NCBI RefSeq assembly: GCF_001618425.1
Contig: NZ_BDCU01000016.1
Location: 233,163-297,162 of the forward strand
Direction of reading: 5' to 3'
Origin: Nocardia fusca NBRC 14340
Lineage (GTDB): Bacteria > Actinomycetota > Actinomycetes > Mycobacteriales > Mycobacteriaceae
DNA: 64,000 nucleotides
The notes under the pieces were generated by a model. That model was not told where the DNA came from. It saw only the letters and a list, made by a program, of their open reading frames with translations, and did no database searches. Shown here one piece after another: positions 41,024-51,604 of the stretch. Both the position numbers and the translations under genes were made by a program. Within the stretch, counting starts at the first letter, position 1. Every line of letters starts with the position of its first letter.

Positions 41024-43723
41024 TCACGCTGCGTCCACCGCGACGACACCACGCCGGATCGCCCGGACGGCCTTGGCCGCGGTGGCCGCGACCTCGGTAT
41101 CGTCTGCGGTGGTGTGGATCTGATCGAGCAGATCGATCACCTGCCGGCACCAGCGCACGAAATCCCCGGCCGACAGCGGTGTGCCCTGATCGCCGCTGGC
41201 CAGCAGCGAATCCACCAGTGCGTCACCTCGTGCCCATTTGTAGATACCGCCCACGAACCCGAGGTCCGGTTCGCGGCTGGGGGCCAGCCGGTGCTCGGAC
41301 TCGTCGTTGCGCAACCGTGACCACTCGGCGATGGTGTCGGCGACGGCGCGGCGGATCGGCGCGGTCGGTCCGGTGGCGCCGAGATATCCCCCCTCCGAAC
41401 GCGATTCGTACACCAGAATCGACACCACGGCCGCCAGTTCGGCCGGGCCCAAACCGCGCCACAGCCCCTGCCGCAGACATTCGGCCACGAGCAGATCGCT
41501 TTCCGCGTAGATACGGGCCAGCCGCCGCCCGTCCGCGGTGACCTCCCCCTGGTGTACGAAACCGCGTTCCTCCAGCAGCCCGACGATCCGGTCGAAGGTA
41601 CGGGCCAGCGAATTGGTGGTCGTCGCGACCTTCTGCCGCATCGACTCGGTTTCCCGCGCCACCCGGTTGTAGCGCTCCCCGACCCGGGCCAGCTGCTCCC
41701 GATCCGGCCGGCTGTGGGCGGGATGCGCCCGCAGCGCCCGGCGCAGGGCGCCCAGTTCGGCATCGTCGGCGCCCGCGGCCCGTTTGTCCCGGCGGGGGCG
41801 GTGCGGTGCGCTGATCCCGGTGCTGCGCAGCGCCGAGGCGAGATCGCGGCGGGTCCGCGCGGTGCGATGGTCCACCCGGCGCGGCAGTCGCATCCGGCCC
41901 AGCGGCTGGGCGGGCACCGGGAAATCGGCGACCGAGACCCGGCCCGCCCATTTGTCCTCGGTGAGCACCAGCGGGCGCGGATCACCGGGGGTGGCGTCGG
42001 GTTCCAGGATCACGGCCAGGCCCGCCCGGCGACCGGCGCCGATGGCGACCACATCACCGCGGCGCAGTTCGGTCAGGGCGGCGACACCGGCGGTCCGCCG
42101 GTCGGTGCGGGTCTGCTGGTTGAGCTGTCGTTCGCGCTGTTTGATACGTTCCCGCAGGCCGAAGTACTCCAGGAAGTCCCCGTCCTCGCCGCCGAGCTGG
42201 GCGGCGAGTTTACGCAACTGGCTCTCGTTGCGTTCGATACCGCGGACCAGGCCGACCACCGACCGGTCGGCCTGGAACTGGGCGAAGGAACGCTCGAGCA
42301 GCAGCCGCGCTTCGTCGGCGCCCAGCCGGTCGATCAGGTTGATCGACATGTTGTAGCCGGGCTTGAAGGAACTGCGCAGCGGATAGGTGCGGGTGGAGGC
42401 CAGACCGGCGACCGCGCTGGTATCGACCTCGGGCTGCCACAGCACGACCGCGTGGCCCTCCACGTCGATACCGCGCCGGCCGGCCCGCCCGGTGAGCTGG
42501 GTGTATTCACCCGGGGTCAGTTCGGCGTGGGTCTCCCCGTTGAACTTGACCAGCCGCTCGAGCACCACGGTGCGCGCGGGCATATTGATCCCCAGTGCCA
42601 GCGTCTCGGTGGCGAATACCGCTCGGACGAGGCCTTTCACGAACAGTTCCTCGACGGTGTGCCGGAACGCGGGCAGCATCCCGGCGTGATGGGCGGCCAG
42701 GCCGCGGTGCAGCGCCTCCCGCCACTCCCAGTATCCGAGCACCTCGAGATCGGCCCGCGGCAGTTCGCCGGTGTGCTTGTCGATGATCGCGTCGACCACC
42801 TCCGGATCCGCCGCGCCACCCAGATCCAGCCCGGAGCGCAGGCACTGGGCCAGCGCCCCGTCACATCCGGCCCGGCTGAAGATGAAGGTGATCGCGGGGA
42901 GCAGGCCCTCTTCGTCGAGCCGGGCCAGTACCTCGGGCCGGGGCAGCGGCCGGAAGAACCGCCGGGGGCCGCCCCGCCCCCGCGGACCACCCCACCCTTC
43001 CATCCGGTCGGCGCTCTCCCGCTGTTTGATGTAGCGAACCAGATCCGAATCGACCAGTACCCGCTGGTCGGAGGATTCGCTGTCGAACAGGTCGAACATG
43101 CGGCGCCCGACCATCACGTGCTGCCACAGCGGCACCGGCCGGGTCTCGTCCACCACCACCGCGGTGTTACCGCGCACGGTTTCCATCCAGGCGCCGAACT
43201 CCTCGGCATTGGACACCGTGGCCGACAGGCTCACCAACCGCACTTCCGGGGGCAGATGCAGGATCACCTCTTCCCAGACCGCGCCGCGGAAGCGGTCGGC
43301 CAGGTAGTGCACCTCGTCCATCACCACATGGGACAGGGAGCGCAACGCGTCGGACGAGGCGTAGATCATGTTCCGGAGCACCTCGGTCGTCATCACCACG
43401 ACCGGGGCGTCGGAATTGATCGACTGATCGCCGGTGAGCAGACCCACCTGGTCCCGGCCGTACCGCTCGGTGAGATCGGCGAACTTCTGGTTCGACAGCG
43501 CCTTGATGGGCGTGGTGTAGAAACATTTCCCGCCCGACGCCAAGGCCAGATGCACGGCGAATTCGCCGACGACGGTCTTCCCGGCGCCGGTGGGCGCGCA
43601 GACGAGTACCCCGTGTCCCTCCTCGAGGGCGGTACAGGCCTGGCGCTGGAAGGGGTCCAGCTCGAATGTCAGCTGGACGGCGAACCGGGACAGTTCGGCG
43701 GTCAGCGACGCGTTCGGTGTCAC
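41024..43723 (-). CDS. helY: DEAD/DEAH-box (Ski2-like) helicase HelY
   Basis: An 899-residue superfamily-2 helicase. Motifs are in order: Walker A CAPTGAGKTVVGEF, motif Ia TTPIKALSNQKF, DEVHYLADRFRG (motif II), LSLSATVSN-like VSLSATVSNAEEFG (III), and ALGINMPARTVVLERL and GRAGRRGIDVEGHAV (V and VI). The C-terminal third is the DSHCT-type arch domain. It probably unwinds RNA or RNA/DNA. Start GTG 43723 fits the mycobacterial N-terminus better than GTG 43753. It matches Rv2092c in position, just after tatC in transcription order, with a 69-base gap. Confidence 0.9.
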   Translation of the reverse strand: MTPNASLTAELSRFAVQLTFELDPFQRQACTALEEGHGVLVCAPTGAGKTVVGEFAVHLALASGGKCFYTTPIKALSNQKFADLTERYGRDQVGLLTGDQSINSDAPVVVMTTEVLRNMIYASSDALRSLSHVVMDEVHYLADRFRGAVWEEVILHLPPEVRLVSLSATVSNAEEFGAWMETVRGNTAVVVDETRPVPLWQHVMVGRRMFDLFDSESSDQRVLVDSDLVRYIKQRESADRMEGWGGPRGRGGPRRFFRPLPRPEVLARLDEEGLLPAITFIFSRAGCDGALAQCLRSGLDLGGAADPEVVDAIIDKHTGELPRADLEVLGYWEWREALHRGLAAHHAGMLPAFRHTVEELFVKGLVRAVFATETLALGINMPARTVVLERLVKFNGETHAELTPGEYTQLTGRAGRRGIDVEGHAVVLWQPEVDTSAVAGLASTRTYPLRSSFKPGYNMSINLIDRLGADEARLLLERSFAQFQADRSVVGLVRGIERNESQLRKLAAQLGGEDGDFLEYFGLRERIKQRERQLNQQTRTDRRTAGVAALTELRRGDVVAIGAGRRAGLAVILEPDATPGDPRPLVLTEDKWAGRVSVADFPVPAQPLGRMRLPRRVDHRTARTRRDLASALRSTGISAPHRPRRDKRAAGADDAELGALRRALRAHPAHSRPDREQLARVGERYNRVARETESMRQKVATTTNSLARTFDRIVGLLEERGFVHQGEVTADGRRLARIYAESDLLVAECLRQGLWRGLGPAELAAVVSILVYESRSEGGYLGATGPTAPIRRAVADTIAEWSRLRNDESEHRLAPSREPDLGFVGGIYKWARGDALVDSLLASGDQGTPLSAGDFVRWCRQVIDLLDQIHTTADDTEVAATAAKAVRAIRRGVVAVDAA

Positions 43724-43792
43724 GGCTCCGAGACTAATCGAGGAATCCGACACCGGTCGCGCCGATAATTTCCGGGACGGAGCCCGCAGCGG

Positions 43793-44761
43793 TCAGAGTG
43801 TGTCCGAATAGTCCGTGGTCGGGCGACCGGTCCGCTCCGGGGCGGGCACCGTATCGGCCGACGGGATGGGCGTGGCCGGATCGACCGAGGTCGGCGCCTC
43901 GATCCGCGAGGCCTCCTCATCGTCGAGGGAGCCCAGCCGGTGCGCCTCGATCCGGGCCCGGCGCCGGTCGTTGAACCGGGCGAACTGCACCGCGAACTCG
44001 AACAGCACGGTCAGCGCGAGCGCCAGTGCCAGCATGGAGAACGGGTCCTGCGGGGTGACGATCGCCGCGAACACGAACAGGCCGAAGATGATGCCGCGCC
44101 GCCAGGCCTTCAACTTCTCGTACGGCAGTACCCCGATCAGGTTGAGACCGACGACCAGCAGCGGGGTTTCGAAACTGACGCCGAAGATGATCAGCAACTG
44201 GATGATGAAACTGAAGTACTGGGAACCGCTCAGCGCGGTGATCTGCACATTGTCGCCGATACTGAGCAGGAAACTCAGCGCGTGCGAGATGACCCAGTAG
44301 GCCAGCACCGCGCCACCGACGAACAGGAACGAGCCGGTCACCACGAAACCGACCGCGTATCTGCGTTCCTTCGGATACAGACCCGGTGTGATGAACGCCC
44401 ACGCCTGATACAGCCAGACCGGGCAGGCCAGCACGACGCCGGCGGTCAGGCCGACCTTCAACCGGAGCATGAACTGCTCGAACGGTGCCGTGGCCAGCAG
44501 GCGGCACTCGCCGTCGGGCGACAGCGAGGCACGCGCCGAATCGGGGAGCGAACAGTACGGACCGCGCAGGATCTCGCCGAGGCTCTCCAGCCCGAAGAAC
44601 GAATGCGCGTACCACAGGAAACCCACGATGGTGGTGACCAGCACGGCCGCCAGCGAGATCAACAGCCGGGTGCGCAACTCCCGCAGATGGTCGACCAGGG
44701 ACATGGTGCCGTCGGGATTGGTCCGGCGCTTGCTGTGCCGGGGGTCGAACGGAATTCGCAT
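43793..44761 (-). CDS. tatC: Twin-arginine translocase subunit TatC
   Basis: A 322-residue six-pass membrane protein, the receptor for Tat signal peptides. It begins with [20 protein letters not shown], the conserved N-terminal motif; the periplasmic loop holds F-x-x-F-M-L-R-L-K ([11 protein letters not shown]) and [20 protein letters not shown]. It is about 60 residues longer than E. coli TatC because of a polar C-terminal tail typical of actinobacteria. It forms the translocase with TatA upstream. Confidence 0.95.
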   Translation of the reverse strand: MRIPFDPRHSKRRTNPDGTMSLVDHLRELRTRLLISLAAVLVTTIVGFLWYAHSFFGLESLGEILRGPYCSLPDSARASLSPDGECRLLATAPFEQFMLRLKVGLTAGVVLACPVWLYQAWAFITPGLYPKERRYAVGFVVTGSFLFVGGAVLAYWVISHALSFLLSIGDNVQITALSGSQYFSFIIQLLIIFGVSFETPLLVVGLNLIGVLPYEKLKAWRRGIIFGLFVFAAIVTPQDPFSMLALALALTVLFEFAVQFARFNDRRRARIEAHRLGSLDDEEASRIEAPTSVDPATPIPSADTVPAPERTGRPTTDYSDTL

Positions 44762-44927
44762 GGTGTGTGGATGCCCTCGTATCAGCGTGCCTCGCTCCGC
44801 TCGGCCTGCGGCGCTGCCCGGTGCCCCGGCGATACTCCGCCCGGTATTCGGTCAGGGCCCGGCCGGCAGCGCCGGGTCGACAGCGTCGTATCGGGGTCCG
44901 GGTGTGCCCGGAACCGGGGATACGGGC

Positions 44928-45182
44928 TCAGAGCGTTTTCGACTCGCTCCGCGTCTCCGTCGCCGGCGGCGCCGCCTCCCGGCCGGCCGGCAGTTCCGGA
45001 GCGGGCTGCGCGGTCGCGGTGCCCGCGGGCTTGCCGTCATTGTGCATCTCGCTCACTTCGCTCTTGAAGATACGCAGCGACCGGCCGAGACTGCGGGCCG
45101 CGTCGGGCATCCGCTTCGCGCCGAAGAACATCACGAACAGCGCCGCGATGATCAGCCAGTGCCAGATGCTCAGACTGCCCAT
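44928..45182 (-). CDS. tatA: Twin-arginine translocase pore subunit TatA
   Basis: An 84-residue protein with one N-terminal transmembrane helix ([20 protein letters not shown]), the hinge F-G-x-K, an amphipathic helix ([20 protein letters not shown]) and an acidic/Pro-rich tail. It assembles with TatC to form the export pore for folded proteins. ATG 45182 follows GGAGG. A 166-base gap separates it from tatC; whether both share a promoter is unclear. Confidence 0.95.
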   Translation of the reverse strand: MGSLSIWHWLIIAALFVMFFGAKRMPDAARSLGRSLRIFKSEVSEMHNDGKPAGTATAQPAPELPAGREAAPPATETRSESKTL

Positions 45183-45339
45183 TGTGGTTACCTCCCAAGA
45201 CTGTGGTCTTTCCGATGCTACCTGGCCCAACGGCGGCATCGAACCCAACCTGGGGCAGATGCCCGCACGTCACACGCCGGTGGCGCACTGTTCACCAGCG
45301 CCTCGGGTGGTCGCGGGCGCGCGGAGTGTCCGCCGGTTG

Positions 45340-46323
45340 TCAGGCGGGCTCGCCGAGTCCCGCGGCCGCATACGCCGCCAGGGCGGCATCGGAGCGGTCC
45401 CGGACCGCTGCCACCAGATCGGGCGGGCCCAGCACGGTCACCCCGGATCCGAACCCGAGCGCCAATCGCGCCATCCAGTCCAGTGTGGCGAAACGCATGG
45501 TCGCCTCGATACTCCCGTCGGCGTGCACCGCCACCCGGTGCATCGGATACTGGTCCAGCACCCAGCTGTGATCGGCGGTGATCCGCAGTCGCGCCAACGG
45601 GACCGCGGGATCGTCCTGGAACAGATCCAGCCCCGCCTCCGTATCGCGCGCCTCCCGCGGCGGGCGGGCCGGTTCGTCGAGTTCGGCCGCCGATTCGATG
45701 CGGTCGAACCGGAACAGTCGCACCCCCTCGGCCTCCCGGCACCATGCCTGCAGATAGCTGTTGTCGTCGACGGCGACGATCCGAATGGGATCGACCACCC
45801 GGTCCGACACCACATCGCGGCTGGCCGAGTAGTACTCCAGCCGCAGCGCCCGGCGCGCCGCCACCGCGGACCGCACCGTGGTCACCGCCGGCGCCTCGGC
45901 GGGCAATTCGCCGACCGGAAGGGCCTCCGTGTCCTCGGCCGGCACCGCGCCGGAGATCGCCGCTTCGAGTTTGGCGATGGCCGAATGCGCGGCGGTCGGG
46001 TCCACCATGCCCGGCAGATCGACGATCGACCGCAGCGCCACCAGCACCGCCGTCGCCTCGATCGAGGTCAGCCGCAACGGCCGCTCGATCCCCGCGGTAA
46101 ACGTGACCTGCACACTCTCCTCCGAAAAGGACAGATCGATCAGGTCACCGGGACCGTAGCCGGGCAGCCCGCACATCCACAGCTGATTCAGATCGGCCAT
46201 CAACTGCTTGGTCGTGACCCCCAGATCGGCCGCGGCCTCGGCCGCACTGATTCCCGGATTGGCCACGAAATACGGAACCATGTTCAACAGCCGCGACAGG
46301 CGCGCCGACAACCGCGTGCTCAC
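45340..46323 (-). CDS. pafC: WYL-domain transcriptional activator PafC
   Basis: A 327-residue regulator: N-terminal winged helix (STRLSARLSRLLNMVPYFVA, AAEAAADLGVTTKQLMADLN), then the WYL domain (LRLEYYSASRDVVSDRVVDP, YLQAWCREAEGVRLFRFDRI) and a C-terminal WCX extension. With PafB it forms the complex that activates the LexA/RecA-independent DNA-damage response, probably by binding single-stranded DNA. Its GTG start overlaps the pafB stop (GTGA at 46320-46323). Confidence 0.9.
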   Translation of the reverse strand: MSTRLSARLSRLLNMVPYFVANPGISAAEAAADLGVTTKQLMADLNQLWMCGLPGYGPGDLIDLSFSEESVQVTFTAGIERPLRLTSIEATAVLVALRSIVDLPGMVDPTAAHSAIAKLEAAISGAVPAEDTEALPVGELPAEAPAVTTVRSAVAARRALRLEYYSASRDVVSDRVVDPIRIVAVDDNSYLQAWCREAEGVRLFRFDRIESAAELDEPARPPREARDTEAGLDLFQDDPAVPLARLRITADHSWVLDQYPMHRVAVHADGSIEATMRFATLDWMARLALGFGSGVTVLGPPDLVAAVRDRSDAALAAYAAAGLGEPA

Positions 46324-47315
46324 AACGCCACCTCCGTCCGGTCGATCACCGAACGCAACCGCGCCACCACATCGGCCCGCAACTCCGCCGGTTCGAGCAC
46401 CAGTGCATCGGCGCCCAACCCGGTGATCAACCGGGCCAGCCATTGCTGCGATCGGATCGGCACCTCGAGGACACTGCCCGGCCGGCCACCGACGGTCCGG
46501 CTCCCCACCACCTCGCCGATCCGGCGCAGGTCCCGGCCCCGGCCCTGCGCCACCCAGATGGTCGCCGACCCGGTGACCGGCGCACTACCGGTCACCCTGG
46601 TCACGATCTCCCGCAGATCCGTCCCGGCGGGGGGATGCACGGCGTTACGCGGCCCGTACGCGGTGATCTCCTCCCCGATCCTTGACAGCCGGAAAGTCCG
46701 CACCGCATCCCGATCGCGATCGTGCCCCACCAGGTACCAGCGCCCCCGCCAGGTCACCACCCCCCACGGCTCGACGTCCCGCATCAGAAACGGCGCGTTA
46801 CTGGCACCGCGATGCTCGAATCGCACCGCCTGCCCGGCATCGATCGCCGCGAGCAACTTTCCCAGCACCGGCTCGGACCCGCGCGTGCGCGCCGGTACCG
46901 CCGGAATGGCCGCGAACGCGGTATCGGTCTCCACGTGCACACCCCCCGCCCGCAATTTCAGCAGCGCCCCCGCCGCGGCCGCCGCCAGCTCCGGCGACTC
47001 CCACATCTGCAGAGCCACCGCCACCGCCGCAGACTCCTCGCTGGTCAGATCGATATCCGGCAGCTCATAGGCGTCCCGGTTGATCCGGTAACCCTCCACC
47101 GTCGAAAAACGACCGGACGGGCCCACCTCGAGCGGTATGCCCAGATCCCGGAGCTCGTTCTTGTCCCGCTCGAACATCCGGCTGAACGCCTCGTCGCTGG
47201 CACAGTCCTCATAGCCCGCGACGCTCTCGCGGATACGCTCCGCAGTCAGGAACTGCCGAGTCGACAGCAGCGCGATGACCAGATTCATCAGGCGCTCGAC
47301 CTTGGATATCGCCAC
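46320..47315 (-). CDS. pafB: WYL-domain transcriptional activator PafB
   Basis: A 331-residue partner of PafC. It has a helix-turn-helix (KVERLMNLVIALLSTRQFLT, AERIRESVAGY, SDEAFSRMFERDKNELRDLG), the WYL domain (VRFEHRGASNAPFLMRDVEP, WGVVTWRGRWYLVGHDRDRD, VRTFRLSRIG) and a WCX tail. GTG 47315. Normally it follows pafA directly; here a SUKH-like gene and a strong hairpin separate it from pafA. It is coupled with pafC by a GTGA overlap. Confidence 0.9.
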   Translation of the reverse strand: MAISKVERLMNLVIALLSTRQFLTAERIRESVAGYEDCASDEAFSRMFERDKNELRDLGIPLEVGPSGRFSTVEGYRINRDAYELPDIDLTSEESAAVAVALQMWESPELAAAAAGALLKLRAGGVHVETDTAFAAIPAVPARTRGSEPVLGKLLAAIDAGQAVRFEHRGASNAPFLMRDVEPWGVVTWRGRWYLVGHDRDRDAVRTFRLSRIGEEITAYGPRNAVHPPAGTDLREIVTRVTGSAPVTGSATIWVAQGRGRDLRRIGEVVGSRTVGGRPGSVLEVPIRSQQWLARLITGLGADALVLEPAELRADVVARLRSVIDRTEVAL

Positions 47316-47434
47316 CCGAGCAGGATAATGCAGTGTCTATTTGCGGCGCCGCCGGTCGGGGCCTTCGTGACCCCGACCCCTGAGGAGAGAGCATCCGGAG
47401 CGGACGGAAGGTACGGCGGGTCCTCGGACGTCGC

Positions 47435-48124
47435 CTAGACCTCGGCGTTGTGCTCGTCGGTGACGAGTTCGGCGGGAACGCGATAGGTCTCCTGGTCTGC
47501 GGTCGACCAGACTTTCGGCCGATCGGCCAGGTAGTCGCGAACCGCCGGGGAGAAGTCGACCTCGTCCAGCTCGTCGTGGACGACTTCGAACCACGCGGTG
47601 TTCTCGACCCAGAACCGGTACAGGAACCGCTCGAAATCATCGGCCACCAGGATCAGCACGGAGTTCAGGTGTGCGACGGACGGTACAGGTCCCTCGTCGC
47701 AGTACCGTTCACCGGCGGCGACGACCTGGTGGGTTCCGTCGGACAGCATGTGCAGGTACCACAGAACACAGTCCTGTGAATCGGCGAGAAACCGGACGAG
47801 GCGGTCGCCGTTACCGAACGGACCGGGGATGGTCGCCTCACTCACGTCCCAATAGCAGTCGGTGCACGACGGGATGGCCTGTTGCAGCTCGGGTCGGTCG
47901 AAGAAGGTGGCGAAAACGGCCGGGACCTGGCCCCGCAACGCTTTCGGTAGCGAATCGGCGCCGACGCTCGCACGGACCTCGTCCGGTACCAGCCAACCGA
48001 ACGTTCCGTCGAAAATGCGATCGGGCAATGCCGGGAGCTGCTCGACCGCGTAGTGGTCGTAGGTGCCGTCGCACAGGCGATAGGGGCCGAGATCGGTACC
48101 GATCCAACTCGTCCGAAGATCCAT
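47435..48124 (-). CDS. SUKH/SMI1-KNR4-like protein inserted between pafA and pafB
   Basis: A 229-residue cytoplasmic protein. The pattern ALPDRIFDGTFGWLVPDEVR, FGNGDRLVRFLADSQDCVLW, YLHMLSDGTHQVVAAGERYC, VLILVADDFERFLYRFWVEN resembles the SUKH/SMI1-KNR4 immunity-type fold of Streptomyces and Nocardia, but the call is by appearance. ATG 48124 is supported by the conserved-looking N-terminus. It lies between pafA (160 bases upstream) and pafB (119 bases downstream), which are normally adjacent. SUKH proteins commonly protect against contact-dependent toxins; no toxin is adjacent. Confidence 0.6.
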   Translation of the reverse strand: MDLRTSWIGTDLGPYRLCDGTYDHYAVEQLPALPDRIFDGTFGWLVPDEVRASVGADSLPKALRGQVPAVFATFFDRPELQQAIPSCTDCYWDVSEATIPGPFGNGDRLVRFLADSQDCVLWYLHMLSDGTHQVVAAGERYCDEGPVPSVAHLNSVLILVADDFERFLYRFWVENTAWFEVVHDELDEVDFSPAVRDYLADRPKVWSTADQETYRVPAELVTDEHNAEV

Positions 48125-48236
48125 AGGGCGCACGGTAGCGTCGAGCACCGACACGCTCCGGTGTACGAGAACTCACGCGACCGATCCCGTAGGCATACCA
48201 GCGCGGTGCGAGTTCGGCGGGATCGGCGCAAGACGA

Positions 48237-48276
48237 CCCCGGCGCCGACCGGACCGAGGTCCGATCGGCGCCGGGG
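48237..48276 (-). terminator. Strong hairpin terminator after pafA
   Basis: CCCCGGCGCCGACCGGACC (48237-48255) pairs with GGTCCGATCGGCGCCGGGG (48258-48276), a 19-bp stem with one mismatch and a 2-base loop, eight bases past the pafA stop. It should stop transcription from pafA and so separate the SUKH-like gene and pafBC from it. Confidence 0.7.
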
Positions 48277-48284
48277 ACGACGAT

Positions 48285-49643
48285 CTACATCGATGCGATC
48301 AGGCGATCCACCCGTTCGTCCACCGAGCGGAACGGGTCCTTGCACAGCACCGTACGCTGGGCTTGATCATTCAACTTGAGGTGGACCCAGTCGACCGTGA
48401 AGTCCCGGCCGGCCGCCTGGGCGGCGGTGATGAAATCACCGCGCAGTTTCGCCCGGGTGGTCTGCGGTGGGGTGTCGACGGCGGCGTCGACCGCGTCGTC
48501 CTCGGTGATCCGCTTGGCCAGACCCTTGCGCTGCAGCAGGTCGAAGACGCCGCGGCCCCGTTTGATGTCGTGGTAGGCCAGGTCCAGCTGGGCGATCTTG
48601 GGATCGGACAGCTCCATGCTGTAGCGGTCCTGGTAGCGCTGGAACAGCTTGCGCTTGATCACCCAGTCGATCTCGGTGTCGACCTTGGCGAAATCCTGCG
48701 ACTCCACCGCGTCCAGGGTGCGGCCCCACAGATCGACCACCTGATCGACCTGCGGATCACGGTCCCGGTTGCGCAGATGCTCCACGGCGCGGGTGTAGTA
48801 CTCGCGCTGGATGTCCAGAGCACTGGCCTGCCGGCCGCCCGCCAGCCGCACCGGACGGCGGCCGGTGAGGTCGTGGCTGACCTCGCGGATGGCCCGGATG
48901 GGATTGTCCAGCGCGAAATCGCGGAACGACACCCCGGCCTCGATCATCTCCAGCACCAGGGCGGCGGTGCCGACCTTGAGCATGGTGGTGGTCTCGGCCA
49001 TATTGGAATCGCCCACGATCACGTGCAGACGCCGGTACTTCTCGGCGTCGGCATGCGGCTCGTCCCGGGTGTTGATGATCGGACGCGAGCGGGTGGTCGC
49101 CGAGGAGACGCCCTCCCAGATGTGCTCGGCCCGCTGCGACAGGCAGAACGTGGCCGCCTTCGGCGTCTGCAGCACCTTGCCGGCCCCGCAGATCAACTGC
49201 CGGGTCACCAGGAACGGCAGCAGCACGTCGGAGATCCGGGAAAACTCGCCGGCCCGTACCACCAGGAAGTTCTCGTGGCAGCCGTAGGAGTTGCCCGCCG
49301 AATCGGTGTTGTTCTTGAACAGGTAGATGTCCCCGCCGATACCCTCCTCCGCGAGGCGCTGCTCGGCGTCGATGAGCAGCTCCTCCAGTACTCGCTCCCC
49401 GGCCCGGTCATGAGTGACCAGCTGGACCAGGCTGTCGCATTCGGCGGTGGCGTACTCCGGATGCGAACCGACGTCGAGGTAGAGCCGGGCACCGTTTCGC
49501 AGGAACACATTGGAGCTGCGCCCCCAGGAAACGACCCGGCGGAACAGATACCGGGCCACCTCGTCGGGGCTGAGCCGGCGGTGTCCGTGAAAGGTGCACG
49601 TCACACCGAATTCGGTCTCGATCCCCATAATTCGTCGCTGCAC
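48285..49643 (-). CDS. pafA: Pup-protein ligase PafA
   Basis: A 452-residue glutamine-synthetase-fold ligase that joins the C-terminal Glu of Pup to lysines of target proteins with ATP. The N-terminal metal-binding [13 protein letters not shown] places Glu9 and Glu11. [18 protein letters not shown] includes the catalytic Asp57. [19 protein letters not shown] and [20 protein letters not shown] match PafA and Dop, and the C-terminal domain ends with [10 protein letters not shown]. The lack of the Dop insertion distinguishes it from Dop. ATG 49643. It stands alone because its hairpin follows directly. Confidence 0.95.
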   Translation of the reverse strand: MQRRIMGIETEFGVTCTFHGHRRLSPDEVARYLFRRVVSWGRSSNVFLRNGARLYLDVGSHPEYATAECDSLVQLVTHDRAGERVLEELLIDAEQRLAEEGIGGDIYLFKNNTDSAGNSYGCHENFLVVRAGEFSRISDVLLPFLVTRQLICGAGKVLQTPKAATFCLSQRAEHIWEGVSSATTRSRPIINTRDEPHADAEKYRRLHVIVGDSNMAETTTMLKVGTAALVLEMIEAGVSFRDFALDNPIRAIREVSHDLTGRRPVRLAGGRQASALDIQREYYTRAVEHLRNRDRDPQVDQVVDLWGRTLDAVESQDFAKVDTEIDWVIKRKLFQRYQDRYSMELSDPKIAQLDLAYHDIKRGRGVFDLLQRKGLAKRITEDDAVDAAVDTPPQTTRAKLRGDFITAAQAAGRDFTVDWVHLKLNDQAQRTVLCKDPFRSVDERVDRLIASM

Positions 49644-49982
49644 ACTATCGAGGTTACAGCGCGGAGAGATTCCTGCGGGTCAGTGCGGAAAACCCGATGT
49701 ATACGGCTTGGCAACGATTGGGTCGGCGATCGTTCTGTGCTTGTTCGCCGGGGCGGGCCGGGGTCCTGTTGACCCGGCCACGAAGGCGACCATCCGGAGT
49801 CGACGAAAGGTCCGTGCACAGGGGCGTCGAGAAGACATTCGCCCGGGGGCCGGGCAGGCCGACGGCGTTGCCGCGAGCACTGTCGCCGAGCCGCAGCCGG
49901 CCGATCCCGGATACAGAGACGGGTCGCGCACCGTTATCCGGTGCGCGACCCGTGTACTCTGCCGCGATTCCGACCGAACGCC
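49644..49982. other. Intergenic region between prcA and pafA
   Basis: 339 bases. Apart from the terminator hairpin at 49920-49952 I find no gene, repeat or recognisable regulatory element; the pafA promoter probably lies in the left part (49650-49750). Confidence 0.5.
49920..49952 (-). terminator. Hairpin terminator after prcA
   Basis: CGGGTCGCGCACCG (49920-49933) and CGGTGCGCGACCCG (49939-49952) form a perfect 14-bp stem with the 5-nt loop TTATC, 30 bases after the prcA stop and before the pafA leader. No T-run follows. Confidence 0.7.
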
Positions 49983-50735
49983 TCAGTCGGGGTTCCCTCC
50001 GGTGTCCGGCGCGTCGGAGCCGGAATCACCGGTCGAGCCCAGCAGCTCTTCGAGGGCGGTGCGGCCGATCCGGCGGAAGGCCCGCCGCGGGCGCGCCTGC
50101 TCCAGGGTCGCGACCTCCAGCGAACCGAACCCGAGGGACCGCTTGTCCTTGTCCGCGCCTTCGCTGGACTGCAGCGCCGAGACCGCCGTGCGCAGCGCCG
50201 CGGCCAGATCCAGGCCCGGCCGGTAGGACTCTTTCAGCGCGCTGACGATGGGTTCGGTGGTTCCGCCCATCACCACGTACTCGCGCTCGTCGACGATCGA
50301 CCCGTCGAACGTGATCCGGTAGAGGACCGACTCGGGCTCCTGCTCCGGATAACCGACCTCGGCGACGCAGATCTCCACCTCGTAGGGTTTGAGCTGATCG
50401 GTGAAGATCGAGCCCAGTGCCTGCGCATAGGCATTGGCCAGCGCCCGGCCGGTGACATCGCGACGATCGTACTGGTAGCCACGCAGATCGGCTTGCAGGA
50501 TGCCGCCCCGGCGCAGATTCTCGAATTCGTTGTACTTGCCGACGGCGGCGAAACCGGTCCGGTCGTAGAGTTCGCTGACCTTGTGCAGGGTCGCCGACGG
50601 ATTCTCCGCCACGAACACCACACCTTTGTCGTAGGCGAGCACCACGACACTGCGGCCCCGGGCGATACCTTTGCGCGCGAGCTCGGTCTTGTCGCGCATG
50701 ATCTGCTCGGCGGACGCATACAGCGGCAGGGTCAT
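49983..50735 (-). CDS. prcA: 20S proteasome alpha subunit PrcA
   Basis: A 250-residue alpha subunit forming the outer rings and gate of the 20S proteasome. The N-terminal [20 protein letters not shown] is the alpha-type helix; the body has [20 protein letters not shown] and [20 protein letters not shown], then the Y-Q-Y-D-R-R-D region. The C-terminal acidic/Gly tail (about 20 residues) is actinobacterial. The ATG overlaps the prcB stop (50732-50735), so assembly partners are co-translated. Confidence 0.95.
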   Translation of the reverse strand: MTLPLYASAEQIMRDKTELARKGIARGRSVVVLAYDKGVVFVAENPSATLHKVSELYDRTGFAAVGKYNEFENLRRGGILQADLRGYQYDRRDVTGRALANAYAQALGSIFTDQLKPYEVEICVAEVGYPEQEPESVLYRITFDGSIVDEREYVVMGGTTEPIVSALKESYRPGLDLAAALRTAVSALQSSEGADKDKRSLGFGSLEVATLEQARPRRAFRRIGRTALEELLGSTGDSGSDAPDTGGNPD

Positions 50736-51604
50736 GCCCGGGCGCTCCCTTCCTCTGCGGCCTGACGGTCGGCGGCGATACCGCGCGCGATCTCCTCGAG
50801 CCGGGCTTCGGCCACCTCGACGGCGCCGTCGTCATCGATCACGATCGCGGTCGGGTAGATCCCGCGCAGCAGATCCGGCCCGCCGGTGGCGGTATCGTCG
50901 TCGGAGGCATCCACCAGGGCCTCGACCGCGATACGCAGCGCGCGGTCGACGTCGATCCCCTTGGAGTACAGCTTCTTCAGCGAGGTCCGCGCGAACATGG
51001 AGCCGGAGCCGACGGCGGTGAACCCGAACCGCTCCTCGCTGCGCCCGCCCACCACGTCGTAGGAGACGATGCGCCCGGCCCGGTCCGGATCGGTGGCCTG
51101 CTGGTCGTAACCGACCAGCAGCGGCACCACCGCCAGGCCCTGCAGGGCGGCCGGCAGGTTGTCACGCACCATCTTCGACAGTTTGTTGGCCTTGCCGTCG
51201 AAGGTGAGGGAAACGCCTTCGATCTTCTCGTAGTGCTCGAGTTCCACCGCGAACAGGCGGACCAGTTCGATGGCCATGCCCACGGTCCCGGCAATACCGG
51301 TCGCCGAGTAGGTATCGGTGATATGGACCTTCTCCACATCACGACCCGCCAGCAGATTGCCCTGGGTGGAGCGCCGGTCACCGGCGATCAGGACACCGCC
51401 GCGATAGGACACCGCCACCACGGTGGTGCCGTGCGGTGCGATATCCCCCGCGGCACCGCCGCCGGGATTTCCGGCGGCGGTGGGCTGGCTCAGGGCGTCG
51501 AATCCGCTACCCGGCAGGAGATCCGGGGCGTGTTGACGCAGATGTTCGGAAAAGGATGAGAGGGCGTACCCCAGTTGGAGACGCAAGGGGTCACCTGCGG
51601 TCAC
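50732..51604 (-). CDS. prcB: 20S proteasome beta subunit PrcB
   Basis: A 290-residue precursor. A propeptide of 59 residues ends at ...IAPHG, and removal exposes Thr60 in [20 protein letters not shown], the catalytic nucleophile; the Lys in [19 protein letters not shown] region and Asp in AGDRRS complete the active site. The propeptide is typical for actinobacteria. It is processed in the assembled core. The GTG start overlaps the pup stop at 51601-51604, so pup-prcB-prcA form a tightly coupled operon. Confidence 0.95.
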   Translation of the reverse strand: MTAGDPLRLQLGYALSSFSEHLRQHAPDLLPGSGFDALSQPTAAGNPGGGAAGDIAPHGTTVVAVSYRGGVLIAGDRRSTQGNLLAGRDVEKVHITDTYSATGIAGTVGMAIELVRLFAVELEHYEKIEGVSLTFDGKANKLSKMVRDNLPAALQGLAVVPLLVGYDQQATDPDRAGRIVSYDVVGGRSEERFGFTAVGSGSMFARTSLKKLYSKGIDVDRALRIAVEALVDASDDDTATGGPDLLRGIYPTAIVIDDDGAVEVAEARLEEIARGIAADRQAAEEGSARA

